From Phocoena phocoena (lineage: Eukaryota; Chordata; Mammalia; Artiodactyla; Phocoenidae), in assembly GCF_963924675.1 (NCBI RefSeq), contig NC_089232.1, positions 41,952,022 through 42,016,021 on the forward strand: a stretch of 64,000 nt of DNA, in the 5' to 3' direction. The notes beneath the pieces were generated by a model. The model was not told where the DNA came from, searched no databases, and was given only the letters and a program-made list of their open reading frames with translations. This document shows positions 48,190 through 60,125 of the stretch, piece by piece; the first letter of the stretch is position 1; each line of letters starts with the position of its first letter. Position numbers and translations under genes: made by a program.

Positions 48190-48770
48190 ATTGTAAACTT
48201 TTTATGTTGAAGTAATTCTAGATTTTAAAAAAGTTGCAAAAATATTTCACAGAGTTCCCACATACTCTGTTTTCGTCAAATGTTTACACATTATCTAACC
48301 ATAGTACGATGATCAAATTGGTAATTAGCAATGATAAATACTATTAACTAATATATAGATCTTATTCAAATTTTTTCAGTTATCCCACTAATGTCCATTT
48401 TCTGGTCCAGGATCCAATCAAAGATCCCATGGTATGTTTAGTTTTCTGTCTTGGTCTCCTCCAGTCTAAGATAGTTCTTCAGTCTTTCTTTGTCTTTCAT
48501 TTGCTTGACATTTTTGAAGAATATTGATTAATTATATGTAGAATATCTCTCAATTTGGGTTTGTCTGGTATTTTCTCATGATTAGATTGAGGTTATACAT
48601 TTTTGGCAAGAACATCACAGAAATGATCTTGTGTTCTTCTCAGTGCATCATATCAGGAGATACATGATATGTTTAGTCACAAATGATGTTGACTTTGAGA
48701 AGTCTGCTAAGATTCTTCACTGTTACAGAGGGTATTTTTGACACTCCTATCTAAGAAACTGTTAGATAAC
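48190..48770. repeat. Old LINE-like repeat inside L1M
   Basis: 'gttgcaaaaatatttcacag', 'ttctggtccaggatccaatc', 'cagtctttctttgtctttca' and 'caatttgggtttgtctggta' match a widespread old LINE non-coding region. The subfamily is not assigned. Confidence 0.6.
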
Positions 48771-50079
48771 AGAAATCTAACAAAATTTAAGTATAGAAGA
48801 ATTTTAAAATATTAAAATTTCAAGCTGGTAGATATATAGATACTGCCCCCTAAAAGAAGGTACACTCTTTTCAAATGCACATTAAAAAGTACAAATATTG
48901 GCAATATACTAGGCTACTAAAAAGCCTCAGTAACTTCCACAGACATGATACCATATGAATCACGTGGCCTAGTCTTAATGCAATGTAATTACAAGTCAAA
49001 TATAAAGAGATATCCAAAAGCTTATGATTGAAAACAAACCAAAAAATACACTTCTAAATAATTCATAAGCTAAACATCTTATTATAATTTACCTTGTAAT
49101 ACATTTAGAAGCAAACAACAATAAAATCACCCTGTATTATACTTGCGTGATGTACCTGGAGGGTAATTTATCATGTTAAATAGATATTTTAGAAAATAAG
49201 GAAGACTGAAAGATTCAGTTGTGTTTATTTCAAGAAGCTAGACTACAATTAAACTTCCCTTCTCTCCAAATAAAAAGTGGAAATAATAGAAACAACCAGA
49301 AATTAATTATGCAAAAAACAAACAACATAAATTAGCAATAGAAACAAATCATCGGTTTCTTAAAACAATAATAAAATAGAAAAATACTGACAAAATTGAT
49401 CAAAAAAAGAGAGAAGGTACAAATAAATTGCACAGAATGAAAAAGCAGCATAAACAGGTTTTATAGAATTGAAGAAAAGCATACGGAAATACTAGAACAA
49501 CTTTACGCCCAATAAATTTTAAAACCTAAAATAGAGAATGTTTTAGAAAAAAATACAAATTCCAATTTTTCTTAAGGGACAACAGAAAACAAGAAATTGT
49601 ATTGGTAAAAAAAGTCCTCACCTCCTACCACCTAGGTCCAAAGGAACCAAGCTGAAATTGTTCTATGAATTTTGCTAAACTTTCAAGGAACCTGTAATGC
49701 TTATCTCATAGAGTTTCAGAAAACAAATTAAAAGAGACAAAGCTATCCAATCTAGTTTGATATAAGCTTGACACCAAAACCAGATACAGGCAATACACAA
49801 AAATAAAATTAAAGATTAATGACAAAATGGAAGCTGAATCATAAACAAAATGCTTGCAAATCAAATCGAGGAATATTTTGAAATAATTTACTTTGGCTAA
49901 GTATGGTGTGTTATAGGAATGCAAGAAATAATTAACATTATATTTATTAATGAAATATCCCACATTAGCAAGTTGTAAAAAATGTGATATCTCAACAGAT
50001 TCAGCAGAGCGTTTACTCATGATAAGAAGACTAAAATAACTAGTCGTAGGAGATAATGTCTTCAAACATAATTAAGAAG

Positions 50080-50510
50080 GTAAAATATTAGAAGCAGTCT
50101 CTTTGAAACCCACAGAACAAGGATGCCTCCAATATCTGTTCTCTCCTTCTGCAGTAATATAACACTGATTTTTAAAGTGGGCCCATAGCTGCCTATACGG
50201 CCCAGCCTCTCATAACTGGATATAACTTTGTCATTTTGGAAGTGTTTTGGAAGCAATGCGTATAAATTTTAGGGTGTATCTTTAAAGGAAGGGAGCACAT
50301 CCCATTTTTAACACCTTGGCTTTCTTGCCTACTCAGCTGGACACACAGCTATGAATCATCTTGGACCGTGTGGATGAGGACAACATCCTAAAAATGGCAG
50401 AGCAACCAGATACAGCCACCTTGGTCTCTGACACCATGAAGTCACTTTACCAGTCCTGGGAAGTATTCTATTTTATTCAAACCACTGATTTAAAAAAAAA
50501 AAAAATCACT
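50080..50510 (+). repeat. Old MER-like repeat inside L1M
   Basis: 'ctttaaaggaagggagcaca', 'catcttggaccgtgtggatg' and 'aaaatggcagagcaaccaga' read like a known mammalian MER-type repeat. It separates two blocks of reverse-transcriptase-like L1 sequence. Confidence 0.5.
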
Positions 50511-51200
50511 GTAATAGCTGTTGAACTTAAATTCTCGCTGATGTGCCTATTTTTACCTCTTCTATTCACTGTTTTACTGGAGGTTTTGAGCAGTGAAATA
50601 GAAGAAAAAGAAATGTGGTATAACTTCTAGAAAGACAAAATCTAAGAGGATCTACAGACAAACCAGTTAAACTAGTGAGAAAGATCAGCCAGGTAACTGT
50701 TTACAAGACCAATTATGAAAACATTAAAATTATACCATGAACCAGTAACAAGGCAACTGGAAAATGTTATTAAGAAAAAGCAGTTTCATAATAAGAGGAA
50801 ACCCAAAAGTGACCTAACACTAAATGTAATAAAAATATCTATTATTATTATGGTGAAAACTATAAAAGAATACCAAATTATTTTAAAGTACATAAAAGGA
50901 GACAGATGAATGAATAAGTAGAACATATCCATGAATGGAAAGATTAAAAATGGAAAAATGCTAGCTTTTCTCCAAGTAAGCAATAAATTCAACATAATTT
51001 AAATAAGACCTCTAAAACTCTGTTTTGTGGAACTTAATTAGCCAAATCTAAAAATATTTTGAAAGTTCATGGTTATATGATATACTAGATATATAGGAAA
51101 GTATCACAACATGTTTGGAAAGGAAACAACACCAGGATAGTAGTTGACTCTGGGGAGGGGGAACGAAATTGTAGAATATTATGGGATTCCAACTGTGCCC

Positions 51201-52980
51201 ATAATATTTTCTTTTAAAAATATCGGTAGAAAATGTGTCAAAATATGTTTATTCATTCCAGGTGCTGAGTTTATATGTTTGTAATATTAGTCTCTCTCCT
51301 TTTCTGGATATTTGGAATATGTCATAAAGAAAGAAATTCTGGCTGCAATGTATGGATATCTTAATAAAAATTCCATTAACCCCAAACCTTCTGGGTTACA
51401 TAACTGAATTGCAGAAATCCAACTTTTTAAATACAAATCAAAATTTAACTCTTAAATGTGACAATTTGGGGGTCTGTCACCCATCAATTACATTTCTCTT
51501 TCCACCAATTCTTCCAGGATTAAGATGGGGAATCCAAGAGTAATTAAGTCCCCCTTTTTTATTTGCTATGTCTATTTGCTATCACTGCAGCATAAATCAC
51601 TGTCAATACATGCTTCTTTACTACACTGGAATTTAGATAAGAGGCAACACTGTGTTTTGATATATAATTTCAACTTTTTTTTCTTTTTAAAAATCAGGCC
51701 TACATTTCAAGTCCTGCCAGTTTGTCTGGTACTGTGATTTTAGTTGATATTTGGGTTCCTTCTAGTGTTTTGTAACTAACTCTGAAGTAAACATATATTT
51801 TTTTATGTGTTTTCTGCATTCAGGAGTACTGCCTCAGCTATGTCTCAAAAGTGGATTTATTGGCTCTAAGGTTTGAATAGTCTTAAAATTCTGTATTTGT
51901 ACATCCAAATAGCTTTCTAACTGAAAATATCTAATTTATGTGTCTTTCTCAAATGATTGATATTATTAACTTCATTATACAACTGCTGACACAGTATATT
52001 AGTATTTGAGATCTTTGATAATTTAATAAACTATATTTTTACTATTTAAATTTTCATTTGCTTAATTGAAAATGAGTTGATCATTTTCATATATTTATTA
52101 GTTGACTCAATTTTTATGAATTTTCTACTTGTTGCCTTTAATAAAGGATTAAGCAGGATTAATCAGTTAATTAATTAATCCTTTAATAAAGGATTAAGCA
52201 GTTAATTAATTATACAGTTAATTAACAATTGTATAATTTCTTTATATAACAAAGTTATTAATCCTTTGTTATGTGTACTGCATGGTTTTTCCAGTTTTTA
52301 TTTTTGTTATGTTATAGTTAAAATATTTTACAAATTCTACAAATTTGTTCATTTTTTTTCTGTGATTATTTTGTCATCTTCGAGCTTATACAGTCCTTTC
52401 CTTTCTGATAAGTATGTACATATTTTCAAAACTTTCATGATAGTTTCACTCCCTAGATTTTATAATTTGTTGAATATACAATTTATCTTAAAGTGAGATA
52501 TAAAGTGAAATTTTTAAATTGACTTTTTGAAAATAGTCAAGCAATTGACCCAATACTACTGGCTGACTAAATCACCTTTTTTTCATTAACACATTTTCTA
52601 GTGAAAATTTATTGGGGTTTTTTCCTGATTATATAAGTAATAAAGCAGATATTACTTGATTTTTCATACTATTTCTATGTTATTAAGTGTTCTATAGAGG
52701 TATAGTTTTGTCCAGTCTTTGTCTAGCTAGCTAGCTATACAGTAAGAGATTTTTTAATGATGTGCTTCAAATGTACAGAAAATTAGAACATAAGATAACA
52801 AACAAACATATGACTTGATGACTTTTTAATGACTTTTAAAATTACTTTTTGATTACTTTAATTTTGTGAAATATTTAATGTTTTAGTTTTCTTTATGTAT
52901 GTTCCATATATTTTTATCTTTTAAAAATGTTTGTTCCTAAATGCTATGTTGTTTTGCTGCCTTTAAAATGCAAACTTTCA
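51201..52980. other. Anonymous AT-rich sequence with a 45-bp duplication
   Basis: The 21-bp string 'cctttaataaaggattaagc'+a occurs at 52135 and again at 52180. Between and after them 'gttaattaatta' recurs up to about 52230, giving a partly self-complementary block. No gene or clear repeat elsewhere. Confidence 0.55.
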
Positions 52981-53330
52981 GGGCTTCCCTGGTGGCGCAG
53001 TGGTTAAGAATCCACCTGCTAATGCAGGGGACACGGGTTCGAGCCCTGGTCCAGGAAGATCCCACATGCGGCGGAGCAACTAAACCCGTGCGCCACAACT
53101 ACTGAGCCTGCACTCTAGAACCCTGGAGCCACAACTACTACACGGGCGCCTAGAGCCCGTGCTCCGCAACAAGAGAAGCCACCGCAATGGGAAGCCCACA
53201 CACCGCAACCAGAGAAAGCCTACACACCGCACAGAAGAGTAGCCACTGCTCACCACACCAGAGAAAGCCTGTGTGCAGCAACAAAGACCCAACACAGCCA
53301 AAAATAAATAAAATAAATAAATTTTTTTAT
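52981..53330 (+). mobile_element. Long-form CHR SINE, sense, with 16-bp TSD
   Basis: 350-bp copy starting 'gggcttccctggtggcgcag' with the extra 3' part 'gcaacaaagacccaacacag' and an (AAAT)n tail. The TSD aaaatgcaaactttca (52965-52980) matches 53331-53346 with one difference. The left junction 'ttt/aaaa' is an ideal L1 endonuclease site. Confidence 0.95.
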
Positions 53331-53559
53331 AAAATGCAATCTTTCAAATACATCTTCCCACTTGCTTTTGTTGATAGGTAAAAAAGCTATTGAATTTTAG
53401 ATGTTTATTTTATAATGATCCCTTTTAATAATATTAATACTTTTTAGTTGCTTTTTTTGGGGTTTTTATGACAAATAGTTATATTAACTAAAAAAATAAA
53501 ATTATTTCCTTCTTTTCAAAATGTATGTGTCATTATTGTCCTCCTCTAGTTGGATTGAT

Positions 53560-54060
53560 TGTAACTTCAAGGACAGTGTTAAATATTGTCCTGAGCCATC
53601 TGTTTTCTCCCTGACATTAAAGGGATTTAATTCAGTGTGTCTCTCATGGGGTATATTGGGTGGAGATAGTTTTATTATGTTAAACAAGGATCCTTTCCTT
53701 CCTTTTCTAGTTTAGTAAGAAGGTTTTACCAAACTTTAAAAAATGCTTGGCATAGTTAACTATTAATATAATGCCTTTTAGCGCTTAACAACAAAATTAT
53801 ATGATTCTCTTCTTCTTAGCAGAGATAAATTATATTACCATATTTCCCACTCTTGTATTCTAGAAATGACCTACTTGGTCACTGAGTATTTTTCTCGTAA
53901 CACACTTAAAACACTTTGCTAGCTTTTTATTTAGGAAAGCTTTGTTTTATTTTGCATTTACAGTGATACATAGGGCTGTACTGTAGATTTGTTTAATTTT
54001 CTTTTTGTTGGGTTGTGATACCAAGTTGTTCTTGCTTTTATGTATATAGGTATGTAGCCT
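53560..54060 (-). mobile_element. Old L1 ORF2 remnant, antisense
   Basis: 'gaaatgacctacttggtcac', 'aaacactttgctagcttttt' and 'gttgggttgtgataccaag' follow the antisense order of the L1 polymerase region. Strongly diverged, with no open frame. Confidence 0.5.
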
Positions 54061-54125
54061 AGAGGGTCCTCCCTACTCTTCAACTATACATATGGAACAG
54101 TTACGTTCATTTGCACTTTTAGCAT

Positions 54126-54583
54126 TGCTAGGGGAACCACTGACCGAAACCTCTCACCCTGGCCAGGCCCGATAGTAACTACCTGCATGAGTTAACTTAC
54201 AACAGGAGGTCTTGGTAAGGAACGCAGAACTAACAAGCTACCACCAACCGGAAGAATTTGGGAAAGGTCAAAAGGAGAGAGGAGATGCTAGTCCATATGT
54301 CCTAACGACCTCCCAGAATCATTCTTGCTGAAATCCATCTTGGTTGAGAATGATTGGCCAGAGAAACCCAGAAACTAACCCCATTACCACGAAACCTAAG
54401 ACTGTGAGCCATGAGGCAGAGTAGTTCTTCTGGGTTCCCTTACCATCCTGCTCTCTACCCAGGTGCCCCTTCCCAATAAGGTCTCTTGTTTTGTCAGCAC
54501 TTGTGTCTCCTCAGACAATTCATTTCTGAGTTTTAAACAAGAGCCCACTTGGGGCCCTGGAAGGGGTCCCCCTTCCTGCAACA
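54126..54583 (+). mobile_element. Solo LTR of an endogenous retrovirus (ERV1/gamma-like)
   Basis: 458 bp bounded by TG (54126) and CA (54583). A variant poly(A) signal aataag lies at 54475-54480, followed by 'gtctcttgttttgtcag'. The tail 'ggggtcccccttcctgcaac' is typical of gammaretrovirus-like LTRs. Flanks gcat (54122-54125) and gtat (54584-54587) form a 4-bp TSD with one change. No viral gene sequence is present, so the provirus was probably lost by recombination between LTRs. Confidence 0.8.
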
Positions 54584-54805
54584 GTATTAGGGTCTGAAAA
54601 ACACATTTAGATAATACACTGGCACTTGGCCTCTAGTTGCTTTAGTGCTACAGCAACAGAATGAATAGTTGTGCCCGAGACAGTATGGACAGTGTGGATA
54701 ATATTTACAACCTGGCCCTTTAAAGAAAGTTTGCCAGCTCCTACCTTAGAGGACCATCCAAGCAGGAGTCCCGTGGCCACCCCAGCGATCTCTTCTGATG
54801 TTCCC

Positions 54806-55146
54806 TGTTAAATTAATTAAACAAGGAGGCTATTAGACTGAGGTGGCTCTAATCCTATGGAGGCCTTTGTAAGCAAACCAAAATCTAAGGCGTAAATGCC
54901 TCAAGGTTCCAGAAGAAATCTAAACGCTAAGGACGACCAATCACAAACAGCCGCTTAGGCTTTAAGCTGCAGCCAATCAAATAATTTCCTCTGTCTGCTT
55001 CCACACCTTCTCTATACTCTTTCCCCTATAGCTCCTGTCAGCGGAATGCTCCAAGCCAACTTCCCACTTGGGGCTGCCCCATTTGAGCAGAGTTTTGCGC
55101 CAATAAACTCTTAAAATTTTAAATAGATCTCAGTTTATTTTTAACA
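54806..55146 (+). mobile_element. Solo LTR with exact 4-bp TSD (ERV1-like)
   Basis: 341 bp starting TGTTAAATTAATTAAACAAG and ending TTTTTAACA. Promoter-like CCAAT boxes lie at 54937-54941 and 54973-54977, and a poly(A) signal aataaa at 55102-55107. The flanks are both tccc (54802-54805 and 55147-55150), the 4-bp TSD of gamma-type ERVs. No internal viral sequence. Confidence 0.85.
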
Positions 55147-55150
55147 TCCC

Positions 55151-55518
55151 TCAGTTCCCCATCTCCTAATTAATCCAGCTCCATCCATGCTGTTATATTA
55201 GATGACTTTATCTTTGCTTGGCTGATTTTGTATTACCTTATGATCAGAGAAGTAAGGGGCTAATGATTATTACCTCGACTACCATCTAGTGGAGGAAGAT
55301 AGGATTTAACATATTCCAGACAACCAGAACTTTAGAACACTAACTTTTTCTACAAATTTTTTCTTCTTTAATATTATTATCACAGTTAGTGTCACTGCGT
55401 TTAAGCTTCCAAATTTTCATTATGATGGTTATTATCATAATAATTATTATTTCAGTCAAGACTTTTTTGAATGACCAACATGTTTTTGTATAGCATTGCA
55501 TATACCCTCCTTTCCAGG
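55151..55518. other. Anonymous sequence
   Basis: No gene or repeat recognised. Confidence 0.4.
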
Positions 55519-55534
55519 TTCTACTTCCCTCTTT

Positions 55535-55712
55535 TTTATTTAATTTAATTTTTATTAAAGTATAACTGAATTACAATGTTGTGTTAATTACTGATGTACA
55601 GAAAAGTGACTCAGTTATACATATATACATTCTTTTTCATATTCTTTTCTATTATGGTTTATCACAGGATATTGAATATAGTTCCCTGTGCTATATGGTA
55701 GGACCTTGTTGT
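55535..55712 (-). mobile_element. Short L1 3' end, antisense, with 16-bp TSD
   Basis: 'tttttattaaagtataactg', 'aattacaatgttgtgttaat' and 'gatattgaatatagttccct' are the antisense end of the same L1 subfamily as 40723-41540. The TSD ttctacttccctcttt is exact at 55519-55534 and 55713-55728. Confidence 0.92.
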
Positions 55713-55867
55713 TTCTACTTCCCTCTTTACAGTAAACTTTTCAGTAGCTGCAAGAAATGCCAAGACAGAAGGTATTAAAAGGAGACAAATACCATCAATT
55801 TAGAATCCTATGTTATTAAAAGTTTTCTTCTATTTTTTTTTCATTTTCTTTATACTTATATGATAGT

Positions 55868-56232
55868 TTGGCAACATGTGTGGTGGTCAGCATAATGGCT
55901 TTCCAAAGATGTCAAGGTCTCAATCCCTGACATTTATGAATATATTATGTGGAAAAATGGACTTTGCAGATGTGATTAAGGTTCAAGATCTTGACATAGG
56001 AAAAGTGTCCTGGATTATCCAGGTGGACTCAATCTAATCAAACGAGTCCTTACAATGTGGTTAAATGAAGAAGTAACTGAAAGAAAGGTTAACGAGGTGC
56101 AATATTGCTGGCTTTAAAAATGCAGGAAGGGCTTCATGAGCCAAAATAGTAAATTTCTATTGGTTTAAGACTCAAAGTTTGTGGCAACTTGTTGTGGCAA
56201 CTTGTTATGGCAACAATAGAAAACTAGTATAC
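55868..56232 (+). mobile_element. Probable MaLR/MLT1-like LTR
   Basis: 'ggactttgcagatgtgatta', 'gtcctggattatccaggtgg', 'atattgctggctttaaaaat' and 'gcaacaatagaaaactagta' follow the order of an old ERVL-MaLR LTR. It is shortened in the middle. No clear TSD. A small internal duplication ('tgtggcaacttgt' twice) lies at 56179-56205. Confidence 0.6.
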
Positions 56233-56439
56233 AGAGTATATAAAAACCTAACTTGACCTTTTTTTTTTTTTTTTTAAATCTTAGCACAAAAGGCACTACT
56301 TCATTATCTTTCTGCACTTACAATTGCTCCTAAGAAGTTTACTGTCACTCTGATTTTGTTTAGCACTTTTATGTGTTTGGAGTATGGTTAATTTTGGGAA
56401 TGAGTCAAAGATTCAGCTCAGCTACTGATCTTATGGAGA

Positions 56440-57449
56440 ATGCCTTGGTTTAAAAATATGTAACTTTGTTATTAATTTCTTGGTAGCAGTGTATTTTTCT
56501 TATTGTGATTAGAGAATATTGCTTGTACAAATTCTACTTTTCAAATTGTTAGAGGTTGTTTGGGCTTAAAATATGATAGCATAGTTTGCAGATAATTTGA
56601 AGAATATAATATACAAATAACATATATTCTCTATAATTTATGACATTTTGTATAACTCATAAATTACATTATTTAAGATATCTTTATCAGTGTCTTAGTC
56701 CTAATCTCTCAAATGTGATGGATGTTCAATTCCTTCACTGTATTTATTTTTTTAGTTTCTTCATGTATGTGTAGTACCTTTTGCTTTGTATATTTTGATG
56801 CCATTTTTATCAAGTAAGAGTTGACTGTTATATCTTCAGAGTGGATTTCAATTCATTATTTTCTGCCTTTATCTTTTTAAGTCCTTTAACTACCTACTTT
56901 TTAGTTCATTTTGTTATTGTTTTCTAGTTTCACAGATGACTGTTTACTTAAAAACTTTCATTATTATTATTTAATAATAAAGAATATAGAGCCATGAATT
57001 TTCTCTAAGGTGATTTTGCCTTTATCCTACATAATTTAATATGATATGCTCATTTTTCCTTGAGTTCTACAGAGTCTGTGCTTTTAGCTGATTTTTATAA
57101 GAAATTCTTTTCTATTTCCAAGAGATTTGATTTGCATTTTTTATTAAATTCCTTGTCCTTTGAAATGTAGTAAGAAAATATGACGCACCTGCTTTTTCAA
57201 TTTAATGGGATTTTGCTATAGGTCTTAATTTATAGAAAATTGATTAAAAATATCCCATGGAGGGCTTCCCCGGTGGCGCAGTGGTTGGGAGTCTGCCTGC
57301 GGATGCAGGGGACATGGGTTCTGTGCCCCGGTCCGGGAGGATCCCACGTGCCGTGGAGCAGCTGGGCCCGTGGGCCATGGCCGCTGAGCTTGTGCGTCCG
57401 GAGCCTGTGCTCCGCAACGGGAGAGGCCGCAACAGTGAGAGGCCCGCAT

Positions 57450-57494
<45 letters not shown>

Positions 57495-57680
57495 TGGAAA
57501 TTTGAGAAGCATGTGTATTCTATGTTAGTTGCTTACAGAATTATCAATATATTAATCAAGGTAGTCATTTATGATTAATTAAATTTATATATCTATTTTG
57601 ATCTGATAATTTCTGAGAGAAAGGTATTATAAAATATTTCTTCATGATTAAAGCTCTATCAGTCCTTTCTCTGATCACAT
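56440..57680 (-). mobile_element. Old L1M 5' region, antisense
   Basis: T-rich text resembling antisense L1M 5' sequence, e.g. 'tttgcctttatcctacataa' and 'gagaagcatgtgtattctat'. The SINE at 57262-57488 lies inside it, with the L1-like text resuming after the TSD. Confidence 0.4.
57262..57488 (+). mobile_element. CHR-2-like SINE, sense, with long pure A tail
   Basis: Starts 'gggcttccccggtggcgcag' and ends in an uninterrupted run of about 35 A's (57455-57489). The TSD atcccatgga is at 57252-57261 and 57489-57498. A long pure tail usually marks a young insertion, because A tails shorten and mutate quickly. Frames on either strand encode runs of K or F and are not genes. Confidence 0.95.
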
Positions 57681-58028
57681 TTTCTTCACAGCAGAAAATA
57701 TAGTTTAAATAAATATAATACCCTTCTATGTCTTTTTATCAGACTTAGAATAAACTTGTTGCTGTTACCTTACCCAGTGTTCTTTTAGTCTATAGAACAC
57801 ACTTAGTTACTTCTTTCCTCAGAGCCTTTGCATATGATACTTTGATTTTTGAAATACTTCTACCTCCTCACCTCCCACCCATATGCCTTGTTCTCGCATC
57901 TTTGCTCCTGTGCCTCCCTTTCATCCTATAGTTTCAGGTACTTAAATGTTTCTTCACCATAAATCCCTCCCAAAACTAAAATGGGTTCTTCCTTGAAGAA
58001 GAAGAATGGTTTTCATAGTAAAATTCTG

Positions 58029-58252
58029 TTTTGCTTTTTTTTTTTCCGGTACGCAGGCCCCTCACTGTTGCGGCCTCTCCCGTTGCGGAGCACAGGGTCT
58101 GGATGTGCAGGCTCCGGATGCGCAGGCTCAGCGGCCATGGCTCACAGGCCCAGCCGCTCCGCGGCATGTGGGATCTTCCTGGACCGGGACACGAACCCGT
58201 GTTTCCGGCATCGGCAAGCGGACTCTCAACCACTGTGCCACCAGGGAAGCCC
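58029..58252 (-). mobile_element. CHR-2-like SINE, antisense, with internal duplication
   Basis: Antisense body from 'ccggtacgcaggcccctcac' to 'ccaccagggaagccc'. It carries an extra copy of a short segment near 58098-58127 ('tggatgtgcaggctccgga' then 'tgcgcaggctc'), absent from siblings. The TSD gtaaaattct is at 58018-58027 and 58253-58262. The 155-codon open frame across it is a SINE translation. Confidence 0.92.
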
Positions 58253-58262
58253 GTAAAATTCT

Positions 58263-58840
58263 TTTTTTTTCTTTTCCTCCGCTACCTATTGACGGCAGCT
58301 ATTCTGAACAGAGAGGTTCCTCTGTGACTTTTAGGAATATATATTTGCCAAGAAATGAGAAACTATCTGTGAGTTATCCTTTCTTTATCTGTAATTTTCA
58401 GCACTTAGGACGAGCATACATACTCCTTTGCAATTTTAATCACATCTGCATGATGTCTTCCAGAAAATCCTAAAATTTATTATTTCCTTGATGCCGATTC
58501 AGTTTTACAGTGCTACAAGACAATTATTATTTCATATTTCTCTTCCTTTTATTTTAGTAAGAGGTAAAAACAGAAGTAAATATGTGAACAGAATTCATTA
58601 TATAGAAATTCAAATTTTAAAACCTATAAAAACCCCTTAAGGAATGGGTATTGAATGATATATGGGCAAATGCCTTTCAGCCTATTTTGAGTAAATATAT
58701 TTAAATTTGATATACTTGTTTTACATATTATATTGATGTGTTTCTTATTTATCAACACCTGTTTATTTAAAATACATTTACTTGTTAATAGATCATACAT
58801 TTTATATATTTTTGACTTATATTTGCTAGCCCTTAAAGAT
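58263..58840. other. Anonymous AT-rich sequence
   Basis: No gene or repeat recognised. Confidence 0.4.
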
Positions 58841-58844
58841 ATGA

Positions 58845-59545
58845 AAAAAGATGTTCAAATTTATTCATAATAAGAGAAATGCCAATTAAAATTACACTGA
58901 GTTACTATTTCTCCTCTATCAGGTTGGCAAAAATCCAAACGTTTGACAACAGTTGGCAAGGCTGTGAGAAAATAGGCACTCTTATATATTGCTCATGATA
59001 ATAAAAAGTGATACAATCCCCATGGAATAAAATTTGGCAACATCCAACAAAACTGCACAAGCACTTACCCTTTGACCCAGAAAGCTCATTTCTAGGAATC
59101 TATCCCAAAGATACTCTGGAAAAATATGAACAATATATGCATAAGGCTATTTACTAGAGTTATTTATAGCAGCAAAAATTAGAAAGAACCCAAATACTCA
59201 TCAATTGGTGTTTGATTGAATATGAACTATTGTACATTCATACAATGGAAATATGTAGCTGTAAAAAGAAATGAGGAACATTTTTATATACACATATGGA
59301 ATAATTCCCAGTGTATGTTTTTAAATGAAAAAGAAAAATAAGTTGGAGAAAACTGTGTATGCTTATCTATAGTACAGGAAAAAGGAATAAGATCATAGAT
59401 ATTGAAGGTTAAAAAGTTATACACCTTGTTTTATAGATTTGACTTTGTAATTATGAACATATTTTATGTAAATGTAAAAACTCAAATCAAAATGAAAACC
59501 TGCAAACAGTTAAAAACAAAAATTAAAAAAATGAATCTAACTCTG
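58845..59545 (+). mobile_element. Old L1M ORF2 end / 3' UTR, sense
   Basis: 'taagagaaatgccaattaaa', 'actatttctcctctatcagg', 'ggaatctatcccaaagatac', 'ttatttatagcagcaaaaat' and 'tcaattggtgtttgattgaa' are the ordered C-terminal ORF2 and 3' UTR text of an old L1M. The frame is destroyed. Confidence 0.85.
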
Positions 59546-60110
59546 TAGTAAATTGGTGGCATAACCACCCAGAAAAGAATTAATGCAAGAGACTGAAATA
59601 TAGTGAATCAACTGAACTTTCTTAGTGGGTTACATCATGAAAACCAAAATAACAGAAAAAAATTATACTGTTTTTGGTAATCTACTCTTGGTGTTGTTAT
59701 TCTATAACTATTACATATGTGTAGTAGGATAAAATACATTAATGTCACTAGGAACTAAAAGTTTTGGTATAAGAGAGAAGAGAAATAGATATAAGATTAA
59801 GGGGATTAAAGGCTCAAATTCTACATCTGAGTTAGAAATATTGATATGATGTCATATGTATTTTATCTTAAAACAAAACAAAAATGCAAACAAACATATT
59901 TCTTAGATTTGTCTACTGAATAGCCTAGAAACAGTGACTAACCCAATAGTAATGAGCACCCGCATGCCCAAAGTATGGTCTCTAAGTATCATTTCCCAGT
60001 TAAACAAGCCAAGCCTCCTTGAAGAAATGTCTGAATACAAGTCTGAGGCAGGAAAAATACAAGACAATCCTGGAACACTGTGTCCAAACGGAAAGCAAGG
60101 TAATTATTAA
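59546..60110. other. Anonymous sequence
   Basis: Possibly a continuation of the L1M 3' UTR, but no landmark is clear. No gene. Confidence 0.35.
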
Positions 60111-60125
60111 AAAACTACAGGACAT

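Larger units (their letters stand above)
44262..51200 (+). mobile_element. Very old L1M, sense, heavily interrupted
   Basis: Starts like an L1 5' end ('cagtcaagatggcagcctta'). ORF1-like debris follows at 46395-47000 ('attctggaaactaaaaatat', 'cacacctagac'-like pieces), endonuclease-like remains near 47380-47550, and reverse-transcriptase-like remains at 49690-50060 and 50640-51020 ('tgcttgcaaatcaaatcgag', 'ataggaatgcaagaaata', 'ctcaacagattcagcagagc'). No frame stays open. Later repeats at 44925-46392, 47560-48050, 48190-48770 and 50080-50510 break it. Whether all parts are one insertion is inferred from order and strand. Confidence 0.55.

Noticed and set aside
49706..50065. 119-codon minus-strand open frame
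   Set aside because: Lies antisense to recognisable L1M polymerase-region debris, so it is a shadow frame.
58006..58473. 155-codon plus-strand open frame
   Set aside because: Most of it is a translation of the antisense CHR SINE. The same peptides recur at 21.2, 36.2, 41.9, 42.7, 57.2 and 60.1 kb wherever the SINE lies.
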